Of a DNA stretch of 64,000 bases, positions 51,613-63,307 are shown piece by piece; the first letter of the stretch is position 1; each line of letters starts with the position of its first letter. The translations under genes and the position numbers were made by a program. The notes beneath the pieces are model-generated. The model searched no databases and was not told where the DNA came from. It worked only from the letters and a program-made list of their open reading frames with translations. Source of the stretch: Quercus robur. Its lineage: Eukaryota > Streptophyta > Magnoliopsida > Fagales > Fagaceae. The stretch spans positions 13,659,282-13,723,281 of the forward strand of contig NC_065535.1 of the NCBI RefSeq assembly GCF_932294415.1, in the 5' to 3' direction.

Positions 51613-54076
51613 CATTGAGCAATGTCGTATTCGATTGCAGACTGAGAGTCGTTATTTTGACACACGTCCCCCCATTTTGGCTAAGAAGATGATAGCAGGT
51701 CTTGAGAAAGGGGGTTTCCTATCAAAATTGGCCTCTCGCAAACCTATAAATACCCCCTTAATTCGTTGAATCAAGTATGGAAAACTTGGACAATGTTTCT
51801 TTGCGATTTTTATATTTTCTTAGCAACTTAACCATTCAGTTACAGCAATTCAATTATCATGCAGTCTTTGAAATATTCAATGAAATTTTATTCACCTAGA
51901 CAGGGAGGTGATTATTACATGTATATACCCTTTCACAAAAAGATAGACCCCACACTTATAAAACTCACCTCCATAGAAACTGAATGCATGTATAGAATAC
52001 ATAATAGACAAAAGTCAAAGAAAAAAGAGGACGTCGAGTACAGCTGGACTTGCCTTGAATGGGTACGCGTATGGCAAAGTATTTATGGTTGTGTCGGATA
52101 ACTACTACACGTCGGTTATTAGAGCGGTGTTCAGCGTTCTCTTTGAATTTTTAAAAAATTCAAAGACAAAGACAACCCTTTCCAAGTTGGTGTTGGATGC
52201 CGTTTAGTAATGAACTATCAGTCTCTTTGTCTCTTCTGCGTATTCCTTAATATATCTTTATTGGCCAGAATTTTCATGCCAAAAAATTTCAACACCATAA
52301 ATGCCATGTGATGTTAATGACTAATTTGACTTCATCGAAAAATCAAAGTTAGCAAATCCAAAATGTACAGTAATCTTCAATAAGAGTCAGATAAATACAG
52401 CCATTACTGACTAATATTAATCAAAAGTTCAAAATGTTGGACTTCTTTACCTTTTCCCGTGTTAATGAACATATATATACTTCGACGAGCGTGTGTTAGA
52501 TTAATGGCATAGTACTACATTGGTACAAGGTGATCATTTGGACAAAATTATAAGGAGTGATATAATGGACACGATTGATTATCCTAGGTCATTCGTGGAA
52601 GATAGTTTTAGAAAAGAGAAATTGAGTTAGATTATCCTAGGTGCTTCGTGGAAGAGAGTTATAGACAGGATAACAAAAGAGAATAAATAGTAGTGATTAT
52701 TATTGTGATTGATAAGAGTATTCGCGATAACTGGTTCAAAAGTTTTTGTTAATTTTAGCACAAGAATCAACTATTTTTTTTAATATTCATATTTCAGACT
52801 CAGTATTTTACCAAAAACCCAGCGTCCTTAAATATTTAGCTTTCTTGATTTTTTTTTTAATTGTTTTTCTTTATTTACATACAACAATTACCATCTATTC
52901 TCTTCATATATAATAAAAAATTTAAATGTAAAATAAATAGTGTCAATGAAAATTACATAATAACTATAGTAACTATGTATTTTTACACAATTTTATATAA
53001 CTTAATATGGATGGATTTTAAACTTAGTTGACTAAAATATGATATTTTTTCTCTTATACAAACTACGCCAGTTCTCTAATAAAGTCAAAATATGCACCCT
53101 AGCAGCTGGACTTTGCTTCGGATATACTACCATCAAATACCTCTTCTTGTAACGTTGGCATCCACCATATCACATTTTTTTTTTTTTTTCGATTTAGACC
53201 ATAACACAGATTTTGTTCGTATATGACTATCATTGCATAGAAAATGTCGACCACTGTGCCACACCAACATTCATAAGAAGATGTGCAATAATTTAATAGA
53301 TCCGTTCACATGTATTAATCCAGAATTTTTTTTTTTTTTTTTTTTTTAGAGAAAGTTTTAACTTATGGTATTCACTCCTAATGATAGCTCTTTATTATTA
53401 GATCAAGACACTAATCAGTTTTTGGTGTAAGTGAGGATTAAACTCCAGATCTCTTATACAATCATCCAGATCTCTTATACAATCATCAGAAACTTTACTA
53501 ATTGAACTAACTAGAACTCAAGTATTAATCCAGATTTAAAAACCATATATCCTGGCCAGATGAGTTTATATATAAATTGCTATATTTTCATAATTGTATA
53601 TATTTTTTAATCATATAATGTCCATGAGTCCATGACTAGTAATGGGGTTGTAAACTTTGAACACCTAGGGTTATAAACTAGTGAAGTCGTTTGAGTCTAT
53701 TAAAAGTATTCATTTGATTTTATACTTCGATTTCATTAACAAAATAGATTAGGTATTTAAGTTTGGTTAATTTTCTTGTTGAATAAGTTCAAGTTTGTTT
53801 AGGAGATACTTGATCAACTTTTTGTTTCCCTTATATATATAGTAAAACTTGCAACTAATAATTTTTAGTTCTTCACCAATCTATACTAATAATTAATAAC
53901 TTCATTATAATTACAATTGCATTATTTAACTACAAAATGGACTATTTATATTAGCAATAAATTACAAATAATAATTTGATATTTTATAAATTTATATACA
54001 AACTTACATAATCCAATCTTAAGTCAATATAAGAATATTTTTATACATGTTTACATATATGTGTATATATATAATA
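51613..54076. other. AT-rich spacer right of A'
   Basis: A 72-codon open frame across the A' border (51551-51769) ends at a TATA-like CCTATAAATACCCCC but matches no family I know. The rest is AT-rich, with a T run and a minus-strand SINE (53325-53521). No gene is supported. Confidence 0.5.
53325..53521 (-). mobile_element. tRNA-derived SINE, minus strand
   Basis: On the minus strand it reads TAGTTCAATTAGTAAAG (A-box-like), then GGAGTTTAATCCTCAC (B-box-like), and ends in an A tail, seen as the T run at 53325-53347. A 13-bp direct repeat GTATTAATCCAGA flanks it (53312-53324 and 53522-53534). Inside is a 21-bp tandem duplication (CCAGATCTCTTATACAATCAT). Confidence 0.88.
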
Positions 54077-54079
54077 TTA

Positions 54080-55304
54080 GAGCATCAGCAGTGGGGCTTG
54101 TATATGCCAAATGTTAGGAACATTTGGCATTTAAGCCCCAAAACTGCTCAACAATGGGAAGGTCATATTGCATATGCCAAAATTTTTTTGAGATTTAGCT
54201 ACAGTACCATCTCAAATGTAAGATGGTACTATAGCTGAATGATATAAAAAAAAAAAATAAAATAAAATAAAATAAAATAAAATAAAATTTAATACTTCCC
54301 TCTCATTAAAATAATTTTACCCGGCAATTTCTCTCTCCTCTCTCATTTTTTTCTCTTTCTTTTCTCTCTTCCTTCTCTCTTTCTCATCCCCTCTCTCTCT
54401 CTCACCATTGTCAAGCTTCTCTCAGTTGTTTGTGCCAGATCGGAGCTCATGCCTGATCAGATTTCTAGATCAGTGTGGTGGCGAGGCTGGTGGCGCGGCT
54501 GAGATAGGCGTGGTGGCTGGAGGTCAGCGTGGTGGAGATCGGCGTGGAGACCGATGTGGAGATCGACATAGAGACTGGCGTTTGGTGGGTTTGGTGGCCG
54601 GCGTGGAGATCGGCATAGAGATTAGCGTTTGGTGGGTTTGGTGGTGTTGACATGGTGGCCGATTTTTGGGTTTGGTGGCCGGCGTTTGGTGGGTTGGGTT
54701 GCTATGGGTTTGCTGGGTTTGTAGTGGGTACTTGGTGGGTTTTATTTTGTTTTATTATTTTGGATTTTTTGGTTCCGGTGGGATTTTGTTGGGCCAAGGG
54801 TAGTGGTGGCATGGTGGTGATTGTTTGTTTTTAGTTGTGGCCAGTTTCTGGGTTTGGTGGCCGGCGTTTGGTTGGTTGGGTTGCTATGGGTTTGTAGTGG
54901 GTACTTGGTGGGTTTTATTTTGTTTTATTATTTTGGGTTTTTTGGTTCCGGTGGGATTTTGTTGGGCCGAGGGTAGTGGTGGCGTGGTGGTGATTGTTTG
55001 TTTTTAGTTGTGGCCGATTTCTGGGTTTGGTGGCCAGCGTTTGGTTGGTTGGCTGGTGCTAGAGGTTGAGGTAGAAAGCTAGAATAGTTGAATTTGAAAA
55101 AGCTGGAATAGTTGAATTTGCAAAAGAAATGACGATTGGAAAAGTAATAATAAAGAAAGATTAAAAAATAATATTTTAATAAGATGGTAAAATAATAGAG
55201 TTTTGGGATGTTGGGTGTATTGTGAAATGGTATGGTATAATTGATAAAATAACTTTTTGGGATGATAAAATAAGATGAGATATGAGATCCAGATGCGGAT
55301 GCTC
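54080..55304. mobile_element. Non-autonomous PIF/Harbinger-like element, larger copy
   Basis: The left end is GAGCATCAGCAGTGG; the right end, reversed, is GAGCATCCGCATCTGG. TTA flanks both ends (54077-54079 and 55305-55307). The interior has an AAAAT run (54255-54288), a G-rich half, and about 2.3 tandem copies of a 174-bp unit between 54653 and 55050. It shares terminal and sub-terminal phrases with 498-1390. Two 60-codon frames inside are by-products of the tandem unit. Confidence 0.65.
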
Positions 55305-57219
55305 TTATACATTGAAATTGAAATTGAGTCTTATACTTACGAGTTATGAACACATAATTATGTTTGGCCTCTGCTTGGTTGATAGTGGAACCTAAAATTA
55401 GGTTGGCTTGAGGCTTGAGTTTGACTCATTCACTAAATAAACAAATAATATATATTTTTTAAGACAAATCCCAATTATTGTTCATAAACAACTCAATTCC
55501 TATAAATAACAAATTAAACAACTCAATTCATCAACAATCCTAATCTCATCCCACCACAACACTAACAATGCTCTCCCCAAAAAAGGTAACGAGGTTGTAA
55601 ACACTCTAAACGTCTGGATAGATCAAGTGCACTTAACAATATAATTTGATGTTTTCAGCAAATAAATTATTGAGTTCATGCACATGGAATAAAAACTAGT
55701 AGTCCACAAGGAAAGTTTATACTCATCTTTTTTTCCCCCTCCAGAGTAAGCCAAATTGGAACACAACTTAGGCTTAGGAAGCAAAGTTTTACCTTTCAAT
55801 TAAACCTAGATGAAATTTTATTATTCTCTGTTGGTTTCTATTCTCACCGTAGGGAAATTATTACGTACTCCTAGAACATCATTAATACGCACTTCCTCCT
55901 CTCACATGAATGGTAGGTCTCACTAATTAAATTCATGATGGGACTCACCATTCATATGAGATAAGGGAGTACACATTAATGGTACTCCAGGAGTACCTAA
56001 TAATTTTCCCTTACTTTATGATTGGAAAACTATTTCCCAAGCGTCAAATTTCATGCAACTATAGAAATAGTAATTGGTCTGTAAATAGTTAAGTTTGAAA
56101 GCTGCTGCCAAACTTTTATTAATTTTGATAAAATTTGGTCAATTGTCGTTATCTTTAAAACCACGTTATGAGTCTAATGATTAGGTGATTAGATCAAGCT
56201 TTAAAAAGTCATAAACTGACAAAATCAAAGGTAAACAATGTGTCATATTAGATTTATTATAGTATTTTTATACTAGTACTTAGTCGGAATCCCCCCAACA
56301 AAGAATGGATCTAGTATTTATGTGCACTAAAACTGATGAGATATAAACACGTAAAAATTATATTATTTGACAGTGTCCAAATCTCAACTGATTTAAAACA
56401 CAGAAGCACCCGACCCAAACTAGCTCCAAAACAGAAAGGTAAAAGTTCAATTTGTTTATCCTATATTTAAAGTCCAGGGATTAATAAAAGTTTAAAATGC
56501 TGATTACAATTAATTTATATATATATTCATGTGGGTGCAAAGAAGACTTAATCCTGGAATTCTCCCAAAAAAAAGGATTGGGTCTAATTCGTTTGTATAC
56601 TAAACATGTTGAGATGTGAACACATAACAAAAAAAATGAATAAATGTAGTGCATTCATATATTAAGCCCATTAAAATGTGAACAAGTAACCATTATTTGA
56701 TGATGCCCAACTGATCTAATACACAAGAACACCCTACCCAAACCAGTTCCAAATAGAAAAGGTAAAAGAAAAATATTTTATTACTCAGACTTTTTAAACC
56801 CATATTTAAAGTCTATGAATTAATAAAAGTTTAAAATACTGAATACAATTTATTTATATTTTCATGTGGGCGCAAAAGAAGACTTTTTTTTGGTAAGTGC
56901 AAAAGATGACTTAAACATGCATCAACCGCAAGCTGTCTTATTAAAATCTGGTGGGCAATTATTCAGCCAAAAAAAAAAAAAATCTGGTGGGCAATTAAGG
57001 CAAACAAAGAAGAGGGTTTGTTCAGTCACACCATCTTCTTTGACCGTGCCTGCTTTTCTCTCTATACTCTTGACAAGTTCAACACAAAACCTCTTCTTGT
57101 TAATTTTTTGGTCTTCAAAACACAACCCTCAGACTTTACCGACTCATTTAATGTAATAGTACTTATCCTCTTGCGTATATAATTAAGAACCGAACATTGT
57201 ATAGTCGTACATACACAAT
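55305..57219. other. Spacer upstream of the 14-1-1-like gene
   Basis: AT-rich, with a MITE (55851-56010) and two diverged copies of a segment with TAAAGT(C/T)(C/T)A(T/G)GG/AATTAATAAAAGTTTAAA near 56470 and 56810. TATATAATTA at 57176-57185 lies about 40 bp before the start codon and may be a TATA box. No other gene is seen. Confidence 0.45.
55851..56010. mobile_element. Short MITE
   Basis: GGGAAATTATTACGTACTCC on the left is the approximate reverse complement of GGAGTACCTAATAATTTTCCC on the right. The inverted relation continues inward (CATTAATACGCACT and AGTACACATTAATG). The whole could fold into one hairpin of about 160 bp. Confidence 0.65.
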
Positions 57220-58023
57220 ATGGAGAAACAAGGTAAACCAAAGAACAAGATCTTGAAGTTTCTACCAAGAGCAGCTTCTGCAGTAGCAGCCTCTTTCCAA
57301 AACCCTACATTCAGTCCTGGTAGAGATAGGAGATCGGAGGTTAACACAAACAGGTACAAAGCCAACAGAGGATTCTCGGGTCCAATCATATCAATAATTC
57401 CAGATGAAGCTCGAAGAAAGTCTAGCAAGAACGGAGGGTTTGAAACACAAGAACCCACTTCACCAAAAGTCTCATGCATGGGCCAAATTAAGCACAAGAA
57501 ACAGATCAAGAAAGCTAAGCGTGCCACGCCGCCACGGCCTCAAGAATCGAAACCCGTGACAACAACAACGATGTTTTCTTCTTCTTCTTTTTCTCCTCCT
57601 GAGCTAAAGAATACTAACAAGCATGCCTCGGCGTTTATGAGAATCTTTACTGGTGCAAAACCACCGAGAAGTAACAAAAATGGTGGTTTTGCTGATAAGC
57701 CTGATGGGGTTGTTCCTGAAGATATTGAAGTGCCTTCTTTGTGTCAGATGAAGAGGTTTGCGAGTGGACGTAATTCATTGAGTGATTTTGATTGGACGGC
57801 TCAGATTTCACTGGTGGATAAGGATATCCTGAAGTATTACTCGGATGAAGAGAGAGGGGAGAGTGATGAAGAAGAAGAAGAGATGAGAATTCCTTTCTCT
57901 GCACCTATGATGATTGGTGGGGGAGTGCCTTTGCAGCCAAGAAAAGAAATTAATCTATGGAAGAGAAGAACCATGAGTCCACCTACACCTCTTCAATTAA
58001 ATCCCTTGGTCAAAGCAAATTGA
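57220..58023 (+). CDS. Syringolide-induced protein 14-1-1-like, function unknown
   Basis: Plant-specific protein without a known enzyme domain. One exon, 267 residues. The basic N-terminus has KNKILKFLPRAASAVAASFQNP. Conserved-looking blocks follow: GFSGPIISIIPDEARRKS, MGQIKHKKQIKKAKR (possible nuclear localisation signal), SAFMRIFTGAKPP, and VPSLCQMKRFASGRNSLSDFDW. A strongly acidic stretch (EERGESDEEEEE) lies near the C-terminus. I recall this family as syringolide-induced 14-1-1 in soybean and At1g76070/At1g20310 in Arabidopsis, some members being induced by elicitors. The start is the first ATG, shortly after a possible TATA box. The opposite-strand frame (57183-57527) is a shadow. Confidence 0.85.
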   Translation: MEKQGKPKNKILKFLPRAASAVAASFQNPTFSPGRDRRSEVNTNRYKANRGFSGPIISIIPDEARRKSSKNGGFETQEPTSPKVSCMGQIKHKKQIKKAKRATPPRPQESKPVTTTTMFSSSSFSPPELKNTNKHASAFMRIFTGAKPPRSNKNGGFADKPDGVVPEDIEVPSLCQMKRFASGRNSLSDFDWTAQISLVDKDILKYYSDEERGESDEEEEEMRIPFSAPMMIGGGVPLQPRKEINLWKRRTMSPPTPLQLNPLVKAN

Positions 58024-60034
58024 TAGAGTAATTTTCTCAGTTTTTTTTTTGGGGCGGGGTGGGTTTTGTTTAGATTTGTTGCTTTACATCAATTGATTGT
58101 GCAAATATGTGAATGTGATGAAATTTGTAGAACACTTGTAATTAATTTGGTGCAAAATTCTGATGGAATTTGAAGTAAAGTGTAATACGCATGATGCCCA
58201 TCTACAATTTATTCCTGCATAGATGAATGTTAAAACACATGTTTTCTGTACGGTATTGGTGATTCTTTCATTTTGAGCTTTGGGATGTGCTACCTTGAGA
58301 TTTTTTAGGTGATTTCAAATGCATATTGTTTGAAAGGAAAATCAGAAAATATCTCCAAATCTAACTTTTGAGTTATGACCCGTGGCATCATTATTATGGA
58401 TATTCAGTCACTACTCAGCCAACCAAAGGTGGTGAAAGTGGGGCCCAATATTTATGCAGTACAAAGTGATGATTTCTATTATAGAGGATCGTTTTCAGTC
58501 ACTACTCAGCCAAATAAAGGTAATGAAAGTGGGGGCCAATATTTAGGTAGTAAAAGCGATTGGTTTCTATTTTTTAATACTACTCGCAAATTTGACACAA
58601 TTAACTCACTTATAAATAGGTTATAAGTTGAGATTAATTTAGTTTGGGTCATATTAGGGTTGATACAGCTAACCTATTTAATAAATAAATCGTATTTATG
58701 TGTATTTATGTTCATCATGCGAACTCATTTGACTCGTTTAACTTATAAATGTATTAACTTTTGTTATTATTGCTTAAGTTATTTATGGTTGTAATTATAT
58801 GTTTATTGTTATATTTATAATTACAATTGTATTTTAATTTTAAATATATAAAAATTGATAATATGTTATTTAGATCAGACATGACCTATTTATCAAATAG
58901 GTTATCATATAGGCCATTTGTATTAATATTTACATAACTCTTTAATTAAATAGATTAAACATGTCGTGTTGAGTTTACTTGTTTAATAAATATGTCGTGT
59001 TAAGGTCAATGATTATTAACATGTTTACTAAATAGGTTGGATTTAGGTCAACCCATATAGTCGAATACTTATAACTCAATATGAATCGAACTCGACAAGT
59101 GAACACAAAATTGCCACCCTTAATATATTTTTTAATTTCTAAAATTTTTTTGTGAGGTTTATGTGTGTTTTCAATTCTTTAGCTTAGGGAGCCGTCAGTG
59201 CTAGGTCACATTTTGCATTGCATAGGAAAATATATTTGCAAACACACGCAAACACAATAATATCAAACGAAGTTGAACCTAGTACCTACCCAAAGAAAGA
59301 AAAAGAAAAATTGAAATTATATCTGAAGGCGGTAAGAATTTGGACTTGAGCAAGCCCTAGCTAGAGCCATAAAAAAAGACAACAAAAAAAAAAAATTTAT
59401 AAAAATTAAATCTTGGTTTGAAAGAATTTTCAATTTTGTAGTCTGTACACAGCGGCAAGCCGGCCATGACAAAGTTGGGCACAACAAATGTACCTGCCAA
59501 TGACATTGTGCAAAGTAAAAATTAAATAATAAAACAAGGACGGAGCCTTCGGATCATGAAAAAATTATGAGAATAAAGAATATAAAAAGGCGTTGGACCC
59601 CAATAATATTGGGCCACAATTTGGACCTAGTCCAATGAAAATACAATACAATATATACAACACAACACTGCGTGAGAATTGAGAAGTTTTCTTGTTGCCA
59701 AATGCCAACCCTTGATGATCCCTTCCAAGCTTAAAAATACTATTATAACTATTCTGCTATACTTAATAAACTAAGAGAAATGCTATCAGATACTTTTACT
59801 ACAAGGGTTAATAATCAATTTAAAAAAAGTTTTTATGGGAAAAAAAAATTAATTTTTTGACAGTTTTTTCCATTTTTCATAAAAATTGTGTCAAAACTTT
59901 CATAAAGTGAATTGTTAACCATTACCCTAAGGGCATCCGTTAGTATGACCCATAAACTAAATCTACTAATTTCTACAATTTTGTCCACAACTCGCGTAAC
60001 GAGTTGTAAATGACGAGTGCATGTGAGTTCACAA
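58024..60034. other. 3' region of the 14-1-1-like gene and repeat debris
   Basis: This includes a 91-bp tandem pair at 58403-58583 and a probable old hAT-type element from about 58590 to 59124 (ending GTGAACACAAAATTGCCACCCTTA). The rest is AT-rich. An 83-codon frame at 58375-58626 exists only because of the tandem pair. No gene is supported. Confidence 0.45.
58403..58583. repeat. 91-bp imperfect tandem duplication
   Basis: TTCAGTCACTACTCAGCC starts at 58403 and again at 58494. Both copies continue AAAGGT..TGAAAGTGGG and end near GATTTCTATT or GGTTTCTATT. The period of 91 bp is not a multiple of three, which speaks against a conserved coding repeat. Confidence 0.85.
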
Positions 60035-60794
60035 CAAGGACGGACCTAGGTGGGGGCCAAGGGGACCTGGCCCCCCTATCCACTTTTTTTTTTAATAGTT
60101 ATTATATATATCATTTTTGTAGTTGGAACCTTTTCCAAAATCTTAAGTCTCTTTCTCCTCAATAAGTCTAGCTAGCTTCACCTAAATAGCAACTATCCAA
60201 CTCAAAAACTTAACAAAAATAACAAAAACATTCAAAATGGTAATTGTATTTTAGCCCCCAAAAAAAATATATATATATATATATTTTACCACCAAAAACC
60301 AAAAAATCATGTGTTATTGGATAAGTTAAAGCTAAATTTTTTGCAACTACAGTAAACTAGTATAAATACCAATTAACTGTAACAAGTTGTTAAAAATAAA
60401 AATAATATTTTATTAAGATTATACCTGTTCGTTCAATTAAAAAACTCAAATTCTCTCTTTCTTTACTATTTTAATGAGTTGCTTATATTACTTTAAATGA
60501 AGTGATAAAAAAATAGAACATTTGATATTGGGTGTATTGTAAAGTGAGGTGGTAAAATAAATAAAGTACTTTTTTGAGGTGTTAAAAGCTAAAATTTTTA
60601 GCACCACCACTGTAAATGCTTTAACTTCAACCCCAAAAAAAAAAAAAAAAAAAAAAAAAGCCTAGTATTAAAAAAAAATTATTTTGTTTTTGTTTTTGCC
60701 TTTGTTGATAAATGATTGTATCTTAATGTATTTAGAAACAACGATTTTGAGTATTTATAATTTTTTAATATTATATGGATGCCTATTTGGAGTG

Positions 60795-60831
<37 letters not shown>

Positions 60832-60885
60832 TTGAGTCCTTTATACTCCGGTCCCGCTAGCTTAAAATCATAAATTCGTTCCTTG
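60035..60885. mobile_element. Non-autonomous hAT-like element
   Basis: It begins CAAGGACGGACCTAGG; its right end reversed begins CAAGGAACGAA. TTCACAA lies outside both ends (60028-60034 and 60886-60892), 7 of the 8 bp expected for hAT. Inside is a partial Harbinger-like piece (ending near 60620 with ACTGTAAATGCTTTA) and an ATT repeat near 60800-60830. Confidence 0.65.
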
Positions 60886-61479
60886 TTCACAATTTCATCA
60901 CCCATAAGTTGTCATGTGTATAGGTTGTGACAAAGTTGTTAAGATAGTTGTGGTACCAAAACTTACTCTACCTAATAAGCCCTGCTCTGTAGGACTCAGC
61001 TCGTTATTTCCAACATTTTGGAAGCTTCAAATGTGAATGATTTTCATGCAAAAATTCACTCAGTTTTAGATGAACCTTCCGCTTGACCCGGATTTAACGA
61101 GCGGGGACTGTAAAATCTGTTACTTTGAGAGTAGAGTCACTCAAATTTCTCCAAGAGAAGGAGCCCAAGCCATACATTCGTCAACATAATTTGGTAATTG
61201 TAACAACACCGTCTCGGCAAATTAAGCGAGAAATAGTCTTATAATCACGGCTATATGGATCAAACACTAGTGGACCTCGCATTGTGCACACATCTTAAGG
61301 TTGAATAAAATAATGACAACAAGTTTATGGGAAAAAATAAATAAATGATTAAATAAAAATCATCAAAAGCCTTACAAGTTTAGATAAAGTTTGTTTATCT
61401 TTTGAAGATCAAAGTATAGATGAAATTGTAGTGCTTGGGTCTGTGGGAATATATATGACTAAAAATTATCTATTACGAT

Positions 61480-61660
61480 GAGTAATGTTACATCTATAAT
61501 ATTTTCATAACAAATCATAAATAATAAGTTGTTACTGGATCAAATCTGGACTGACTATTAATTACTGAAATCACATTTTTGCTCACAAGTAATAGCCAGT
61601 AACAGTTTGTCACTTAAAATTTGTCATAAAATTATTGTAAAAATATTAGAAACTTATCAT
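61480..61660. mobile_element. MITE of the TTTTCATAACAAAT family
   Basis: The left half AATGTTACATCTATAATATT, TTTTCATAACAAATC, AAGTTGTTACTGG is mirrored by the right half CCAGTAACAG, AAATTTGTCATAAAATTATT, AAAATATTAGAAACTTA. A related copy is nested at 33131-33300 and a partial one lies at 40415-40520. Confidence 0.6.
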
Positions 61661-63119
61661 TTTTCTTTCACAATTTATCTCACATATTTTTTTTTTTTTT
61701 TAAAAGTAATCAAAGCCCGCTTATTCTCTATCACAATGAGCCAAAGCCCGCTTGATATAAGTGGGCTTCGGCACATTGTTATACTGGACCCACTCCTCCG
61801 TCTTATTTTGTTTGGGTGTGGGGGTGTTTATTGGGCTAGTATAGTTTGTTTTGCTGTTGTTGTACTTTTTGTTGTTTAACGAGATTGGCCATTATAAATA
61901 AGAAAGAAATAAAAATAAAATTATGTTGCGGATACATGAATACATTGTGAAAAAGATTTTACCTATAAGCTTTTTTTTGTTTTTGTTTTTTCATATATAA
62001 GATTTAATTCCAAAGAAAGGGAGACAAAGATTCAAAGTTGAAACTACTAGCCTCTATTTCATAGAACGTGCTATCCAATAAAATTTGAACCAATTATTCC
62101 CTTTTTCTCTTTAAAACAAAATAACCATTCTTTTTTTTTTTTCAAAAAAAAAAAAACCATAAAACTTTTAATAAAAAAGCTTTATGGATCCTTGTTAAAA
62201 GCAAAGTGTCAGCCCATGATAAAAAATAAATCACATTATTAAATCTATCATTTATGTAAAAGTTAGGCTACTTCATAAAAGATTGCCACCTAATTTTTGG
62301 TCATCCTTATCTTCTTTATTTTGTTTTCTTTTTCATTCTCTTTCCCTAAAAAAATACAACTTTTCCTTGGATAGGAATCAACTAATGTAATATAGTTCTT
62401 CTGTATAGTTTTAAGTTTGAGTGTCCCTTTCTTTTTATAACTGGTATGGTCACCACATACCACCATGGCCATATATAACCGTAGGACCCCAGAAGATTGA
62501 ATTGCTTGCAAGAGAATCCCTCTTATTAGGAGGTACTTCACATCTTTGAAATTGCTATATAACCCAGAAATACAACCTTGCCAATATTAAGTTATTTACA
62601 CCGTAGCTATTGAACAAGGTGTTTATGTAAAAAAATAATAATAATTTGCACTTTAAACTAATTCAACGAAATGGCTATGGTTGTGAAGCCTGTCGAAAAT
62701 GAAGAAGGTGATAGATTTTATCATCAATAAATAAACTCCACGACCTCTGGTTCTGGCTCAACATTTTGTCTTATACTGTGTGGTTTTTTTTTTTTTTTTT
62801 TTTTGGAGAAACAAACATCAAAATTTCAAAAGATTAATTTAGTAATTTGAAATATTCAGAATTTTCCCGAATTCCTCCATACAATTTTTGGTGTCTGACA
62901 ATTTAATAACGGGTTTTCTCATCTTCTACAACACCAAGACTTGTTGCTTATTCTAATACAGGAGCTCCAAAGTCCAAATTGAAGCTACTGGGGCTACTTT
63001 TCTTGCTTTCACTTAGATATTCTCTTCTTGGAGTAAGCGTTATTCTTGTTAAAATTTAGAAAAATTATGAAGAAATAAAAGGAACTCAGTGATAAAATTA
63101 TCATGGGATTAAAATGGTT

Positions 63120-63157
<38 letters not shown>

Positions 63158-63307
63158 TTCTAAAGGATCCCAAAGAATGATGTTCACGTGAAGACAACAA
63201 AGTGCATGCCTATTAATTCCTTTTGATGGCTTCTTTCTTATTGGCTTCTTTTGTCTCTTAAGGACACTAATAATGAGGCCTTGTTCCTACACTTATAGGC
63301 CTATTGC
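61661..63307. other. AT-rich spacer, no gene
   Basis: Long T and A runs, a TA microsatellite at about 63123-63154 and short frames only. The spurious frame at 61607-61879 begins inside the MITE. Confidence 0.5.

Noticed and set aside
54652-55007. Two 60-codon frames rich in Trp, Gly and Val
   Set aside because: They are the same tandem unit of the Harbinger-like element read twice.
54928-55353. 141-codon minus-strand frame
   Set aside because: Low complexity (Tyr/Phe/Ile/Asn), and it crosses the end of a transposon.
57183-57527. 114-codon minus-strand frame over the 14-1-1-like gene
   Set aside because: Antisense shadow; the plus frame holds the conserved blocks.
58375-58626. 83-codon frame as a small gene
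   Set aside because: The underlying 91-bp tandem pair is out of frame between copies and no conserved domain is visible.
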